The notes under the pieces are model-generated. The model searched no databases. It had not been told where the DNA came from and saw nothing but the letters and a program-made list of their open reading frames with translations. From the NCBI RefSeq assembly GCF_000149955.1, contig NC_030992.1, positions 2,779,477 through 2,843,476 on the forward strand: a stretch of 64,000 bases of DNA, given 5' to 3'. The DNA comes from Fusarium oxysporum f. sp. lycopersici 4287 (Eukaryota > Ascomycota > Sordariomycetes > Hypocreales > Nectriaceae). This document shows positions 22,101 to 35,400 of the stretch, piece by piece (positions within the stretch are counted from its first letter, which is position 1; each line of letters begins with the position of its first letter). A program made the translations under genes and the position numbers.

Positions 22101-25100
22101 CAACTTTCAAGAATGTGGGCCTGCCTCGACTCCCCAACTATTCAAGGAGAATTTTTGAGCCCCCAGTACCCGAAAGCGAATTAAAACGGGGTTTTAAAAC
22201 TGTCTGATACGCTCCTCGGCATCTTACCACGTTTTGTCCCTTGTAAGAAACCACAGACGTTGGTGCTGCCCATCACGCCCTTCTGCATATGACTCAGAAA
22301 TTGGCTCGCCCCGAGCCAGTCATGCAAGAAACGATCAAAATGTTTGATGTGCAGCATGGATCAAGTCTATCACTATCATAGGTCATGTCTTCCAACAGGG
22401 AAGCAAGATGATGGCTACAAATATCCTTGTCTACAACATAAGCGTCGTTGGCAGGATGTCAAAGCGGAACATAACCCACAACGCATGAAACATGGGCTGT
22501 CTTCACCAAAGCCTCGTTTTGATGCAAGACCCCGAAATCGGCTATCGTCAACCGAGCTCGACAGGCTGGGATCCCGGCCGACATCTCGAGTCGCTCCAGG
22601 CATCGGGGACGTCCGGGCCTCGGGAGCCACCATATCCACCGCGGCAATTGCGACTACAGGTTAAACTCTCAAGGTGACATCCAGGGCTCTTCATGTTCCG
22701 TGCGATGATTTTCCGTGAAACTTTGATCGTTGTTAGAGTCGCAAGCAAGGGCTCGCTCGATCGATGAAACTTGGGATGTTCAAGGAATCAACTGCCAGTT
22801 GTGAGTCAAGGGAGGGGGGATTCGACTAACGAGATAGTGCCATCTCAGATCGATTTGAGCCAAAGCAACTAATGCATACTTTCGAGGTGACAAGTTTGAT
22901 ACCAGGGGTTTTCAGAGCCCGAAACTCCAATCACCAACTCTAAAATACCTTGAATCCCTACCAAGACCTAGGTATCCCTGCAAGTTTGGTCATTGCTTCT
23001 CCGGCAGCACAGACGTCAGCTGGGGCTGGTGCAAAGACACGAGAAATTATCAAAATTTAAGACTCGAGGGTAAGGCTGCACTTGAAACAGCAAGCGGTGT
23101 CCAAGCGTACAGAGTACATTGAAGCAGGCAAGCATCCGTGCATGTAGATCATCAAGGTTAAGCTCCCTGTCGAGATCCTTGAGCCTCTGATCAAGAGCCC
23201 GAGAGTATGTACCCTTGACTTCCTTGATATCTGGGTTTCAACCGGGTACTGAGCCCGTTGAGGTTATGATTCGTCGGTCCAGGATAAATCATGTTGGTGG
23301 AACACATCCGTGACCGTCAAGGCGCTTCATTCCGAATGTTTTGATCCTATGTTCAGGAGATGGGGCCTCTCCCTCTCCCAACAGGTCCTAGAATTCACTC
23401 AACTGCTAAGCGACAATCGTCAGTGGACAGCCTGGTTTATCTCTTTTTGAATGTTTGCATATTCAGCCGTGGATCCGATATGTCACCCTGTCTGATGCAT
23501 TGCACCAACCAGAGACTTGACTGGTGACACAAGCCGCGGCGACTCACTACGGCTAGATTCAAGGAAGACTGGCTTGGCGACCAAGATATAACTCATCGCG
23601 AAGAACTCCCTTTTCCATAAAACTGGTGTGGAGAGGACTTTGCGCTTTGACAATCGAGGCCCACTTGTCGCCATGTCGTTGAGTTATATCCGTGTTTGTT
23701 TCACCCATGAGATGGGAATAAGCTGTTCATTAGCGTAACTGCCGAATAAAACGGCCGTTACTAAATGTGAAAGTCAGGCCATGTGCTGTACCCTGGATCG
23801 TGGATGCACTGAGGTGCTTAGACGTGATCCAAAATAAACGCCTCAAGGAAAACTACATCCGACAAAACTATGAGTGCCTGGCCTGGCCTGGCCTGGGCCA
23901 TCTGCTATCAAGGGCATTAAGCCTGATGCCGCCTGGCTACTTTTGGCTTGGCCATCTTCACTAATCGGACTATCTGAAAATGGCCCAGATCTGGATCTCG
24001 CCAGTTAATTGGACTCTTCAAATTGCCTAATAGAGACAGATCTGCTAAGGAGATCGTGAACAAAAATAACCACTGGGATGAATGTGATTGACGGTGACAT
24101 TTGCTACGAATAGCGAGATACAAGATACCGGTTAACGTGCTGGAGTTTGCATGCTGTCTAGCAACGGGGAAAACTGTTTCTTGGTGTGTGATTGCGTCAA
24201 GAGGACACTTTCGATACGTAAATATGTAGTAGTCTGCAGCGACTAAGAATCACATGCGAAAGTCGCAGCCACTTGCTATCGTATCTCTGTGATCAAGTAC
24301 CGTACCCAAAGAGTCTCTGGGGTGGATTTCACGTAACGGTTTGTTGACAAGGGCTAGCCAGGTAGCGCAGATCAGTAGGTTTAACCATCTTTGGAGGGCG
24401 ATCGGTGTTGCTATGTTGGAGTACTTTTGGCTAGAGTCAGAGCATTCCACTGTGCAAGCAACTTCCTTGCAAAACTGCCTTGGATTATCCATATTCGTAA
24501 AGAGTCGACGAGGATACTGCTTTGTTTATCCATTAGCCTGCGTGCGTAGTGTTGCCTGAGGATGGCTGAACCCGTACCCAAAACAGCGTCCAGGCCAAGA
24601 AGATGGTTGGTGATCAGATCAAGCCTCTCATCGTCCTGTGGCGCGAGCTGCATGTGCATCTAACAGTGCAGCCTCTAGCCTCTCGCCAATAATCGATTTC
24701 CTGAGGGTGTGATGTCAAAGACATCGAGTCCACGCAAGAGATGACAGGTGCCATTTTACTACCAGGGCACGGTGGTTAGCACAACACTCACCAGTCCATC
24801 AAAACCTTGTCGAGGAGGGGTTGTCGTTGCGCCAATCCCCTGTCCGTAGAGACAGCCAGGAACCACCCTCTTCAGGAACGTCTCGAACTGTGGATGGCAC
24901 AATGGGAGAGAATTTCGAGGTTCACACCCTGTCTGCCTCAAGCACGAGATCCGTGCGCACATCCAGAAGTGCAAGTCTTGTTGTCTCTCTCCACACTCTC
25001 GGGAATATCCCTCTGAGATAGCTCAACGCTCCTTAATAAACTAGGGTCTTGATCAATCCACAAAGCTTAGCTAGAAATTCATGGAAAGAGAGGACACGTT

Positions 25101-28100
25101 TCTCTAGCAGATGCAAGCTGACTGGACACAGCTGTGGAGATGCAATGGTCGGAACCCTTGGGATGGCAGCATGGTAAGAAATCGCTTATGTCTGCAGAAG
25201 AGGCTACGAAGAAAAGCCCCCTCACCTGAAGAATTCGTCACAATATTATCCTTATGATGAACGGTTTACGGGCTCCTTACCTTGAGGAGTTCTCCCGGCC
25301 GGGAAACTCGGACCCACCAGGTAATCCATACCAGCCCTACGGAGAATAACCGTGCGGTGGGATGTTGCAATAACGATACGAATGATCTTGGCTTTGAACC
25401 AGTTCCAGTCCGGTCCCCTGGAACTATTGCTAGGTGCAATCCAGGGTCGGTTTCATGTCCAGAACAGCCACATAGCGTGGATGCCACGGGGTGTTGTTGT
25501 GCACAGGCAGATGGGCTTGCGAACTTTGTCTTCTCCAAGAGTTGCAGACTACTACTGTAGGTTTAACTAAACCGTTGTCGATTGCCTCTCCGATGCATTG
25601 CGGATCATTTCCCCGTCAACTCAGCCTGGCTTGACGTTGCATCCTGGAGCGGGGTTGGGGAGCAGGAGCTTATGCCCGACAGTGGCAGAGCCAATATCTG
25701 TAGCGCAGTATTCGTAGCTGATGGAGGGATCGCTGAAGCGGCATCACATAGCCGTATTCTCCAGTGTACAGTTCGCTCGATGGTGGTTGCTGGCCAGGCT
25801 AAGGAAATTGATGCTCTTGGCTTAGTTTCCCATGATTAGCTGAGACTAAAGTGTAATTAGCGGCTCTTCAACCTTGGGTTGCCAGTTAACTCTCTCCGTC
25901 GGCGCCCTCCGATCACAGTTTGTGATGTTCTGAAGAAAGATTTCTCTCCACTTGCGGAGCAAAACAACATCCATCCGAGGATGGAAATCTTTGCGGGCGC
26001 CTGTCGATCCGGGAATACGAAGTGGGCTTTGAGCCAGGAGCCCGGTTAGCCTATTATGAATGCTTCATCTCAGTGTAAAGTACTTACCGCGAAGGTCTGG
26101 TATTGCATACACAGTATCGAACAATAGCGCAGGAAACAGAGACTGCAGAGCTGTGCCTTAGCAAACCAAGGCAAAAGCAGACCAATTTCCGAGGAGAACT
26201 TCGTTCATTCAATGGGAAAAGCTTGATGATGTTGCACTCGCTTACTTCGTAAAATATGGGTGTGGTCAGCCCATCTTAACTTGTGGCTACCTGAAATGCA
26301 AGAGCCACCAGAAAACGAATGAGTTGCCTCTTGATCGCATTCACTCGTTTCTTCTCGAGACCTGGCATCTTTCTCTTGACTGTTCCATTCCTGTATGTAA
26401 AGTCCTGCCCAGTGTCCGAGCTTCAAAGGCTCATAAGGCGTGCGTGCGTTGTTGTCTGCCAGGAATCTGTTGGCCAAATGGAGAGAGACATGCAAGGCTT
26501 TGTCGATAAAGTGAAACGGGGGTCGAGGAGCTAGCTGTAGCAGAGGTTCAACGGTCACACGGTTTCCAGGAACTCGGCAAACCTTGAATACTGTGGCTCA
26601 CTGAGGACACAAGGTCTCGACTCAAGAGCGCCAAAAGCGCCAAAAGCGCCACCAACGATCAACCTTGATCCTCGTTATGCATGCACCTTGCTGCTAGGCG
26701 GACGGTGGCGCCAGTACCGTAATGAACTGCCCAAACACATTCATGATCAATTGGGAAGCGAGCTTATCGAAATTCAGGATCACTAGCCACCCATGAAATC
26801 TGGCATCGAGGCTCCAATGCACGAAGCAGTCAGTTATCAGGATCGGCAGTACTGAGTACAGCCCTTGCAGATATGCCCAAGCAACGTCAGTTGCATCAGG
26901 GACCAAATTGTGCTGTCGACTGGTATCTAATCGTTTATACACCCGCACCTGGTGGACATTCAGCTGTAATGCTATCTTCGACCCCATCAGCTTGACGATA
27001 CCAACCCCGCAGATGCTTCATCAAGTCTCACATCAATCGTTGCGCGTAACTGAGCCACAGGCTTATTTTGCGCCATGCCGAACATGTCTTAACTTACCTT
27101 CAATCTGATGCTTTAGTTCATCGCTGCCGTCGGAAAGCTTGTTGATCATCTCACCCACTGGTTCGTTGCTCAGGATGAGCTAAGAAGATCTGTTCATATC
27201 CTGCTAGTATTGAAGTTCCTGACCAGTTTGGCCTAAGCTTAGTCCCTTGTCTAGCCCCAAAGTTCGCCCATCTCGGATGCAGGAAGACATGGGCCGGGCC
27301 TGGGGTCCATGTAGCTTGCCAAGGATCAAGCTTTCTTTCCGATGTAGTGTTGCTTTCGTTCGTGAGTCTTCGGCCGAGTTGTTGTGACCTAACATCCAGG
27401 CCGCTTGGGCTCGGCCGCTGTCGGCTTGCTATGCAATGCTAACATCCTTCGACTATCGCCATGAAAGTATAGCATAAGCAGCGATCGTCTTTTAGGCTTG
27501 TTGGCGTGAATGAGTCTAGATCAATCATACTCGGCAATTGGCTTACGACGCTGGGCCAGCCGCTTCTTTAAACAGATGTTAGAACAACCCTCGGAATTCA
27601 CCGTTTCCTCTCAGTTTGATAAGTGCCACACCAGCTGGAGAATAGGTATTGCCACATCAAGACTTGAACCTTTGATGTTTTCCCTTTCAATTTGAAATGG
27701 GTTTACCAGGTCCAGAATATGCAGATAATGTGGCTTCTGATGGTGGCCGAAACTATTGAGACCTGGCCAAGTGTCGTCTGAAGGAAATATTAGCATCTCT
27801 TCCAGGAGTATGGGAATTTAAACGCCACCGTGCCTGCTTCCAGGTACAACGGTTTGCAGACTTCCGTACTTAGTTCGAAGCCCATTCAATTCCGGACGAA
27901 ATGCGACGGATGACAGAGTCTTAGGCACATCACAACATGTGTCCCCCGTTAGCCATGAGACTTGATTGATGTGTTATTACGCGAGGGCGTCCAAGTCAAT
28001 GCACATTCTCCAGACCTGTAGGAAGCTGTTGCAGACTCGGCATCTCTGAGGAGACATGGACTAAGAGTACCATCCGAGAGGAGTCCGGACCAATAAGATG

Positions 28101-28649
28101 GAAGGTATCTGAGGGCTTGAGGGGCTTGTTGTTGGCCCTAGCATGCCGCAGCAGCAATGGAAGGCGTTGTCTAAAGCTCTTCCACTTTGATCGAAAGTCT
28201 ATTTTCCCCTCACGGCCTTGCCTGGATTATGCCGTCCTCTGCTTGAGCACTAATCAGGCGTGCTGGTATAATGTGGCTGCACTGGGGTGAGAGCTGCCGT
28301 GCATATTTGATGGACCTGGTTCCCTGGAGGAGTGTTGAGTACAACGTACTGTTTCGTAAGACCTAGAGTAAAGACGTTCGGATTATACCTATCATATATT
28401 GAGTGAACACCCCCCCGTCCTTCAGTCGCCATCCCCTTATTCCCCTCCTCTTTGATCTCTTTATGTCAATTCGGAAAACAAAGTATTGTTCTTTGCCTTC
28501 CTGTATCAGCAGCTAAATCCAATTGACCAAAGACTGACCAACCATTCAACTCTTATTTCGACCTTTGACGTTTCCGTCTCAACTCTGCCGAGCAGCCCGA
28601 TATAAGAATCAACTGCAATCTGTTCGACCGGACAGACTACAAGACTCCA
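19119..28649. other. 9.5-kb region without a recognised gene, between divergent genes
   Basis: This lies between the starts of myo-inositol oxygenase (minus) and the bZIP gene (plus). All open frames are at most about 117 codons, occur on both strands, and none resembles a known family. The stretch 20,400-22,000 is AT-rich; the rest is near balanced composition. Minor repeats are four GCCTG units (23876-23895) and a tripled 9-mer GCGCCAAAA (26628-26650). The ends must contain the promoters and UTRs of the flanking genes. Non-coding RNA genes or decayed genes are possible but not demonstrated. Confidence 0.5.
28463..28516 (+). promoter_or_regulatory. possible upstream ORF in the bZIP leader
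   Basis: An ATG at 28463 opens a 17-codon frame (MSIRKTKYCSLPSCISS) that stops at 28514-28516, 134 nt before the bZIP start. I see no other ATG between it and 28650. If the transcript begins upstream of 28463, this uORF could limit translation of the bZIP protein. The transcript start is unknown. Confidence 0.3.
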
Positions 28650-29804
28650 ATGGCTGCCTTTGTACACTCTTATCCTCACCATATGGAACCTCCATTTGGA
28701 AATCCCATGAACATTATGACCGCAACCCCATCACCAGGATATATCATGACCCCTTCTCCATATTATACTAGAACACCATCGCCCACATGTCGAGGAAACA
28801 TGGGATACCAGCCTGTCCCTGCACAAGTTCAAGACCCTTCCTTCTTTGAAGAGGCCATAGGTGGTTCTCCTCGCCCACAAGAACTGGCACTTGGCTTTAT
28901 GCAAGCACCATTCCAGTATAACCCGGCATCCAATGCACCCAATGACCCTTTTCCTTCTTTGGCTACATTGCCAAGTAGCGAGATCGAGCAAAAGCCTGCC
29001 CGTCGGGCTCGAAATCGAAAACCGTCCCAGTTAAGCATCATCACCCCCAAAGAAGATAGTGGCCCCAGAGCTGTGCCCAGTTCCCCAAAGCAGAAGAAGC
29101 GTGGCCGCAAGCCCAAAGGAGGAGCCAAGGAGTCGGGGAAGTTTCATCAGGAGATTGAGCTTGATGAGGACGACCTTCCTAAGGACCCTCGACGTCGACG
29201 TATTCTTGAACGCAACAGGATAGCCGCGACCAAGTGTCGTCTTCGAAAACGAGACGAAGCATCTGCCCTTGCTTCCCAGGAACAAGCCATGGAAGACCAG
29301 AACCGATATCTTTCCTCATGCTTTGACTCATTGACAGCTGAGATATATCACCTGAAAACGCAATTGCTGCAACACACAGACTGCAACTGTGTACTGATTC
29401 AGAAATATATCGCCAATGAAGCCAAGAAGACAGTTGATGGCCTGCTTTCTTGTTCATCGGCCTTCCAGCCCGACAATGACCCCATGAGCCCATATCGTCG
29501 AGGTTCATGCCATAGCGGCACCAGCCCCACTGAATCCCTGGGTGTGCCTACTCCGGAGTTTGAAGGAGTCTCGCCAGCCTGGTCACAGCCTTTCCAAACA
29601 GGTCATGCCTCATCATCAGAGGTTGGAGAGGAAATCTTCGAGATGCCAATGAACCCTTACAACAAAGGGTCAATCCAGCTGCATAGTCAACCGCTCACCA
29701 GCATGACACCACTTCATCATCCCGAATCCGAGGTATATGTCGGTATGGGACCTCCACCCCAGCATGTGGATGTTATCAGTTGGAATCCTTCATGGGGATT
29801 TTAG
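28650..29804 (+). CDS. ATF/CREB-like bZIP transcription factor
   Basis: An intronless frame of 384 residues. The basic region spans about 179-205 (RRILERNRIAATKCRLRKRD) with the invariant N-x-x-A-A-x-x-C-R core, followed by a zipper with leucine or hydrophobic heptads to about 245. The tail HTDCNCVLIQKYIANEA is typical of fungal Atf1/ATF-CREB proteins. Near residue 150, KKRGRKPKGG resembles an AT-hook. The N-terminus is rich in Pro, Ser, Thr and Tyr with repeated TPSP units, which are candidate proline-directed phosphorylation sites. Such factors bind TGACGTCA-like sites in the nucleus and act in stress, secondary metabolism or development. The start at 28650 is the first ATG of the frame after the leader. 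Confidence 0.9.
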   Translation: MAAFVHSYPHHMEPPFGNPMNIMTATPSPGYIMTPSPYYTRTPSPTCRGNMGYQPVPAQVQDPSFFEEAIGGSPRPQELALGFMQAPFQYNPASNAPNDPFPSLATLPSSEIEQKPARRARNRKPSQLSIITPKEDSGPRAVPSSPKQKKRGRKPKGGAKESGKFHQEIELDEDDLPKDPRRRRILERNRIAATKCRLRKRDEASALASQEQAMEDQNRYLSSCFDSLTAEIYHLKTQLLQHTDCNCVLIQKYIANEAKKTVDGLLSCSSAFQPDNDPMSPYRRGSCHSGTSPTESLGVPTPEFEGVSPAWSQPFQTGHASSSEVGEEIFEMPMNPYNKGSIQLHSQPLTSMTPLHHPESEVYVGMGPPPQHVDVISWNPSWGF

Positions 29805-32422
29805 TAACGAGGCTATGATCCTGTACCGCCGCTTTGGGCATTACGATCTTGTAGCTTGATTGAGATTTTCGAAAGCGGACTGAGGCAAAAGCTATTTTGT
29901 ATATACGAGCATGGGTGAAGGCGTTTTTGGCTTGAGAGTGACATGTTGTGAGCGTTCTGTATCAAGGGAGGTTAGCCAATATGCTTTATATTATCCAGCA
30001 ATCCAGAAGTTAAGATCAACTGGTTTCTCATTGAAATGCAAAGAGGGGTGAGCTCTTACTTAACAGCCGAACCAGCTGGCCGTGATCTGCTTGTCGTGCT
30101 TATCCTCTTATGTTTTCAAAGCTCAATGGCCCGAGGCACTCATCCTCCTTCAGTGTACATCGTCGTAGTATATTCATTGCTTGCTGAACTCATGGTAAAT
30201 GAGGCAATGGCTATTAGGTGATGCAGACGTGTCCCACTAAGTTCCAAGCTTCATTGGAGTTTTCACAGATTAGAGCGTTGTGAGCGTGTCAAATGCCTAA
30301 ATACGAGGTGGATCGCTGTTGTTCCAGATCGAAGAGTGTGGGGTGATCCCAGATCTCATGTTTCCCCTGCAGCTAATCGAACGTCTGCATTAGAGCATGC
30401 CGAATGTGGTGATGGCATCGGAGTGACCCACTAGGTTGATGGGCCAAAAATTCTCAATCGCCACCTTGAACCTGCACGTCATTGTATTGAATGAGGAGAT
30501 TCATGTCAATATCGTTGGAGAGCAGGGTTGGGGATAATGGGCTGATGGAAAATGCTCAACGCCAAGCTTAACTAAGTCGGATGAATACAAAATGAATTCC
30601 ATGTCCACCCAATTTCTACCACTGGGGTGCCTGAAATGACGAACAGACTTTTAGTGATCAGTGTTGTCTGCATGTAGTCGCAGAACAGATGGTTGCAGTG
30701 TTGTGAATTCAGATCCATCTGTTTTGATTTGGTCCGGCTCGACACAGACAAAGCATGGTTCGATACTTGAGGTCTCGCAGTGCAATCGCATAGCTCCGGA
30801 GAAAGCTAAGATGTTGCGGCAGTGATACGGCTAGACAAGAAAGTGCGCAACGCTCTGAGCCCGGGTCCGGCGGTATGAATTGGCAGGAGGTTATAGAGAA
30901 ATCCGCAGACACATGACCAAGTTGTTGTAGTGCATCTTGAGCCTGGGTTGAGCCTCAGCTAGGACTGGGGCTGGGGCTGTAGCAGGGGGGCAATGCGGGT
31001 TGTTGGAGATCTCCCCAGCGGTCGGTAATTCAGCGGTGACAGCATCACGTTCCCTTGTAACATCGCTGCTGACCGTAAACCAGGGGTTCCATTCCGCGAG
31101 GCGATCCCAAGTCGTTGAAGACTGGCTACACACCAATCAGCCTTTGCAAGGCGCATGAGCCGGTGAAGATGGCCAGACTGGAGTGGGTATGGCCCATAAG
31201 GATAGCTTCGTAACGACTAATGTACCCTTGTCGCAAGTTAAGGAAGTATGCCCCTTTGAGAAGTTGAGCCACATGGAATTTTGCCCTGAATATATTTCAA
31301 GCTGGACGATTCTGCAAACGCTAGGATTCCTTCTTTCAAACCCTTTACTTGCAAGTCGGCATTCGAAAAGCTTCTCAGTTCCGCGAGAAATCGAATTGGA
31401 GTTGCCCTCGACTTCCCAAATTTAGCAGACACTCTGACAGGCATCATCATACAAGGTATTCATTACCTCACGGCGTGGAAATTCCTCGACGCCTCAGCAA
31501 TAAACATCCGCTGGGCCTCTTCAACAAATATTGAGGCACCAGTGCTGTTAGATGCCGCTCTGAAGTTTCTCTTGAGGCCGGGCTTCAATAACAAGCGCAT
31601 TAGTCGGGGGAGGTTTTAGGCGAAGTAAAAATCGTCAAGCTCGTCAGAGCAAAGCGCCTATCATCCACATCCCCTGGTCGAAAGCAGATATCACCATTGT
31701 GTCCTCGTGACTCAATTGATTGCAAGGAAAGCATTGGAAATACATGCTTCATTGTAGGTTGTCACCGAAAGAATTGGACGGATTTCGCTTCAGATTTACC
31801 GACGATTGAATGAGCGCGTGAGGAAGAAGACTTTTTCACCGCTGACGACTACCTCACCTCACCTGAGGTTAAAGCGTCTTGTACTACCCGAGCCACAGAC
31901 GGGACGGAACAGGCCAACCTGGAATATCCGACCGCGCATCGCACCTTCCCGCATACCAGACAGACCAAGACATTTTGGTAATCGCAAGCAGCTGACTTGC
32001 CTGATTGATTGTACCTTGTTCAGGTAACTCAAGGAAGGAAAGAAGCAGCCCAGTGCGAACGCAAACGCGCAGGAGAGATCCCGTTTGTTACGTCCCACCG
32101 CATTTTGTGATACTCAACTCTTGGCCTTAAACTGAACTTCTGCATCCTCAAATTCTCCTTCAACGCCGGTTCCCGCTATCAGTATTACACCACGGTTACG
32201 ACCGGTGAGTGCAATCTTTGCTACGGCGGATCGAGAGGTTACCCTTTTCCCCATTTCTTGTCATTCGCTTTTCCCCCAAGGGTACTTCATACACTCTTTC
32301 TTGGCCGCTTCCTGCATACCTTATCTTGCTCTCAAGTTGCCAGCTTCGCCACTTAATTGGAATCCCGCTCATTGTTTCAGTCGACTTTATCTGGAATCTT
32401 CAGAGCTTCATCTTCCTGATCG
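29805..32422. other. intergenic, no gene recognised
   Basis: The bZIP 3' UTR lies at the left. The last 300 bases before 32423 are pyrimidine-rich and form the likely leader of the ABC transporter gene. In between, frames of up to about 121 codons occur without any recognisable feature. Confidence 0.5.
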
Positions 32423-35400
32423 ATGCAGATGCTCGATCCAAACTTAGCCACTATGGCGGCCAACTCACCCGCGGAAACCGCCTTGGTGATCCTGTACTAC
32501 TTGTACCCAGCTCTCGTTTTCATCTACTTTTTCTTCGCCTCACTCGTTTCGGCCTGTACAGTACACTCTCCTGACAAAGATGAGCGAAAGACGAAATGTC
32601 CCAACCGACGGTTGACACTCGTCTTCTACCTCCTGTGCATCCTGACATACACTACCCAGTTGTTGCTGCTTGGGGCTCGGGCGGTCCTCTCACAGAACTG
32701 GCCAACAGAAGATCACATCATCATTGGACATCTGGCTTGCATTCTGGCGTTCGGGATCCAACTCAGTCGCTGCCTCGACACTGAAGAGGGCCCCTTCTAT
32801 CCTTTCATCGGGTCTTGGTTGCTTGGCCTGTCTTTTGATATTGCAATCACTGTACTGTCTGCTATTTCGGGATTGTTCTCCCCATTCGATATCTTCAGCA
32901 TCCTTGCAAGCGTTAGCATCAGCATTCGTTGCCTGTCTTTCATATCACTCGCTAGTTTGTTCGCTGCTGGCTTTTCTGTAAAATTGAAATCCGATGAAGA
33001 GCAGGAACCATTGTTACCCAAAGTTACAACTACATCACCTGACAGTCCGACCAGTCGGGAATCTGGATATGGATCGACACTCCAGGCCGAGGAAGAAGAA
33101 GAAGAAGAAGAAGAGGCCCCGGAGTATAGTTGGGAACGCCGAGAGAGAGAGGCCAAAGAGGCTATGAAGAAGAGGCTCGAGGAAGGTGGGAACTGGTTTG
33201 AGTACGCCAAAGGCTTCAAGGTAAGTGAAGAATACTTGCACATATTCACCAATTGAGCCCCCAACTAATACCACTGCTTGTAACTGTGTAAGGGTCATTG
33301 CGCTGACTCATAACAAGATTCTTTTTCCATACGTCTGGCCTGTCGGTAATGTTGGCCTGCAACTTCGTGCTGCGGCCGTGTGCCTATGCCTGTTCGCATC
33401 CAATGCTCTTCACCTACTCATCCCTCGCCAGACAGGCATTATCATGGACAGCCTGAATGGTTTCGGTAACAGCAATCCGTGGATTTCGGTTCTTGTATTT
33501 GCTGCCCTCCGCTTAGCTGCTTCTGAGTCGGGTATCGAGCTTGTGCGTCAATGGCTCTGGGTTCCTGTTAAGTACTATTCCCACGACGCATTGACACGAG
33601 CAGCCTACTCGCACATGATGCATCTTTCAGCAGATTTCCACGACTCAAAAAGCTCATCAGATATGATGATGGCGATATATGGGGGCAGTGCGGTTTCCAA
33701 TGTTATTGAGAATGTCTTGCTCTATGCTGTGCCCATGCTCATTGATATGGGGGTGGCTATTGTCTACCTTTCTATCACCTTTGGCCCCTACGAAGGACTT
33801 ATTACCGTGGCTACCGGTGTCTTCTTCCTTCTTATTGCCAGCAAACTTGTTGCTAACTCCAAAACTGCAAGCCGCAATCGTGTCAATGCACTATATGAAG
33901 AACACTATGTGCGCCAGTCTGGCTTCCTTGGGTGGCAGACAGTTAGCGCATTCAATCAGATCGGTTATGAAGACAATCGACACGCCAATGCAGTCACAAA
34001 TCGTTGGCTTAGAGAGCAGCAATATGTGCTTGGGTGGTATATCTCAATCGGATTTCAAACCCTGGTCCTGACATCTGGTCTTCTCGCGAGCGCATTTCTG
34101 GCAGTATACCGTATCAGAGCAGGTCACGCAACATCTGGACAATTTGCAATGCTTTTGATGTATTGGGCGCAATTGACATCACCGCTTCAGTTCTTTGCGA
34201 AGCTGGGAAAGAACGTCAGCGATGATTTCATCGATGCCGAGCGCCTGTTGGACATCATGAGAACTCAGCCATCAGTTGAAAATCAGAAGGGAGCTAGACC
34301 GTTGAAGTTCGTAGCTGGGGAGGTCGATTTTGAACGAGTTTCTTTCAGTTATGACAAGAAGAAGGGCATCATCAAGAATGTCAGCTTCCATGTTCCTGCT
34401 GGCCAGACAGTCGCTTTCGTAGGCGCCACAGGAGCAGGAAAATCTACACTCATCAAACTCCTTGATCGGTTTTACGATGTGGGCGATGGCCGTATTTGCA
34501 TCGATGGTCAAGACATACGAGATGTTGATCTGTTCAGGTAAGACCTTATCCTAACTAATGGTCACTTGACACCTAGCACTAACACAACTAACTAGTCTTC
34601 GCGATCGAATTGGAGTCGTTCCTCAGAATCCAATTCTGTTTGACGACACGATTATGAACAATGTACGATATGGAAGGATAACCGCGACCGATGAGGAAGT
34701 GTTTGAAGCATGTCAAGCCGCTTGCATTCATGATAAGATCAAAGGCTTCACCCATGGTATGGGAACAGCTCTGAGTTACCTATCAAACAATTGCTAATTT
34801 TAACAGGATACAAGACACGGGTTGGAGAGCGCGGCGTGTAAGCGAACCTTGGATATTACTATAGAATTCTACGCTGACTTATGTAGGAAACTGTCTGGCG
34901 GTGAGCTTCAGCGAATTGCAATTGCTCGAGCAATGTTGAAGAAGCCGGACATTGTTCTGCTCGATGAAGCCACCAGTGCGGTTGACACGGATACAGAACA
35001 ACAGATTCAGATATCTTTCAAGAGGCTGTGCCAGGGCCGAACCACGTTCATCGTCGCGTAAGTTTATCGCATGTCAGTGTCTTTCAGATTATGCTAATTC
35101 ACAAAGCCACCGTCTTTCAACGATTATGAACGCAGACCGGATTATTGTAGTTGAAAATGGCGAGATACTTGAGCAGGGGAACCATGACGAATTAATCGTG
35201 GCTGGTGGGAGATACGCCGATCTTTGGTCAAAGCAGGTCTTTGTGCGAACCAAGGAGGAAGACGCTGATGTCTCGGCTGGCCAAGCAGGATTTGTTAACG
35301 ACCTATCCTCAGAGCAGACCAGAACCGAACTATCAAAAGTCAACAAGCCGACAACAGCAACCAACGAACAACCGACGTCATCTGAAGCCAGAGCCAGCGC

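Noticed and set aside
32797..33264. 155-codon minus-strand frame
   Set aside because: It is antisense to the first exon of the ABC transporter, with poly-Ser opposite the Glu run. No independent support.
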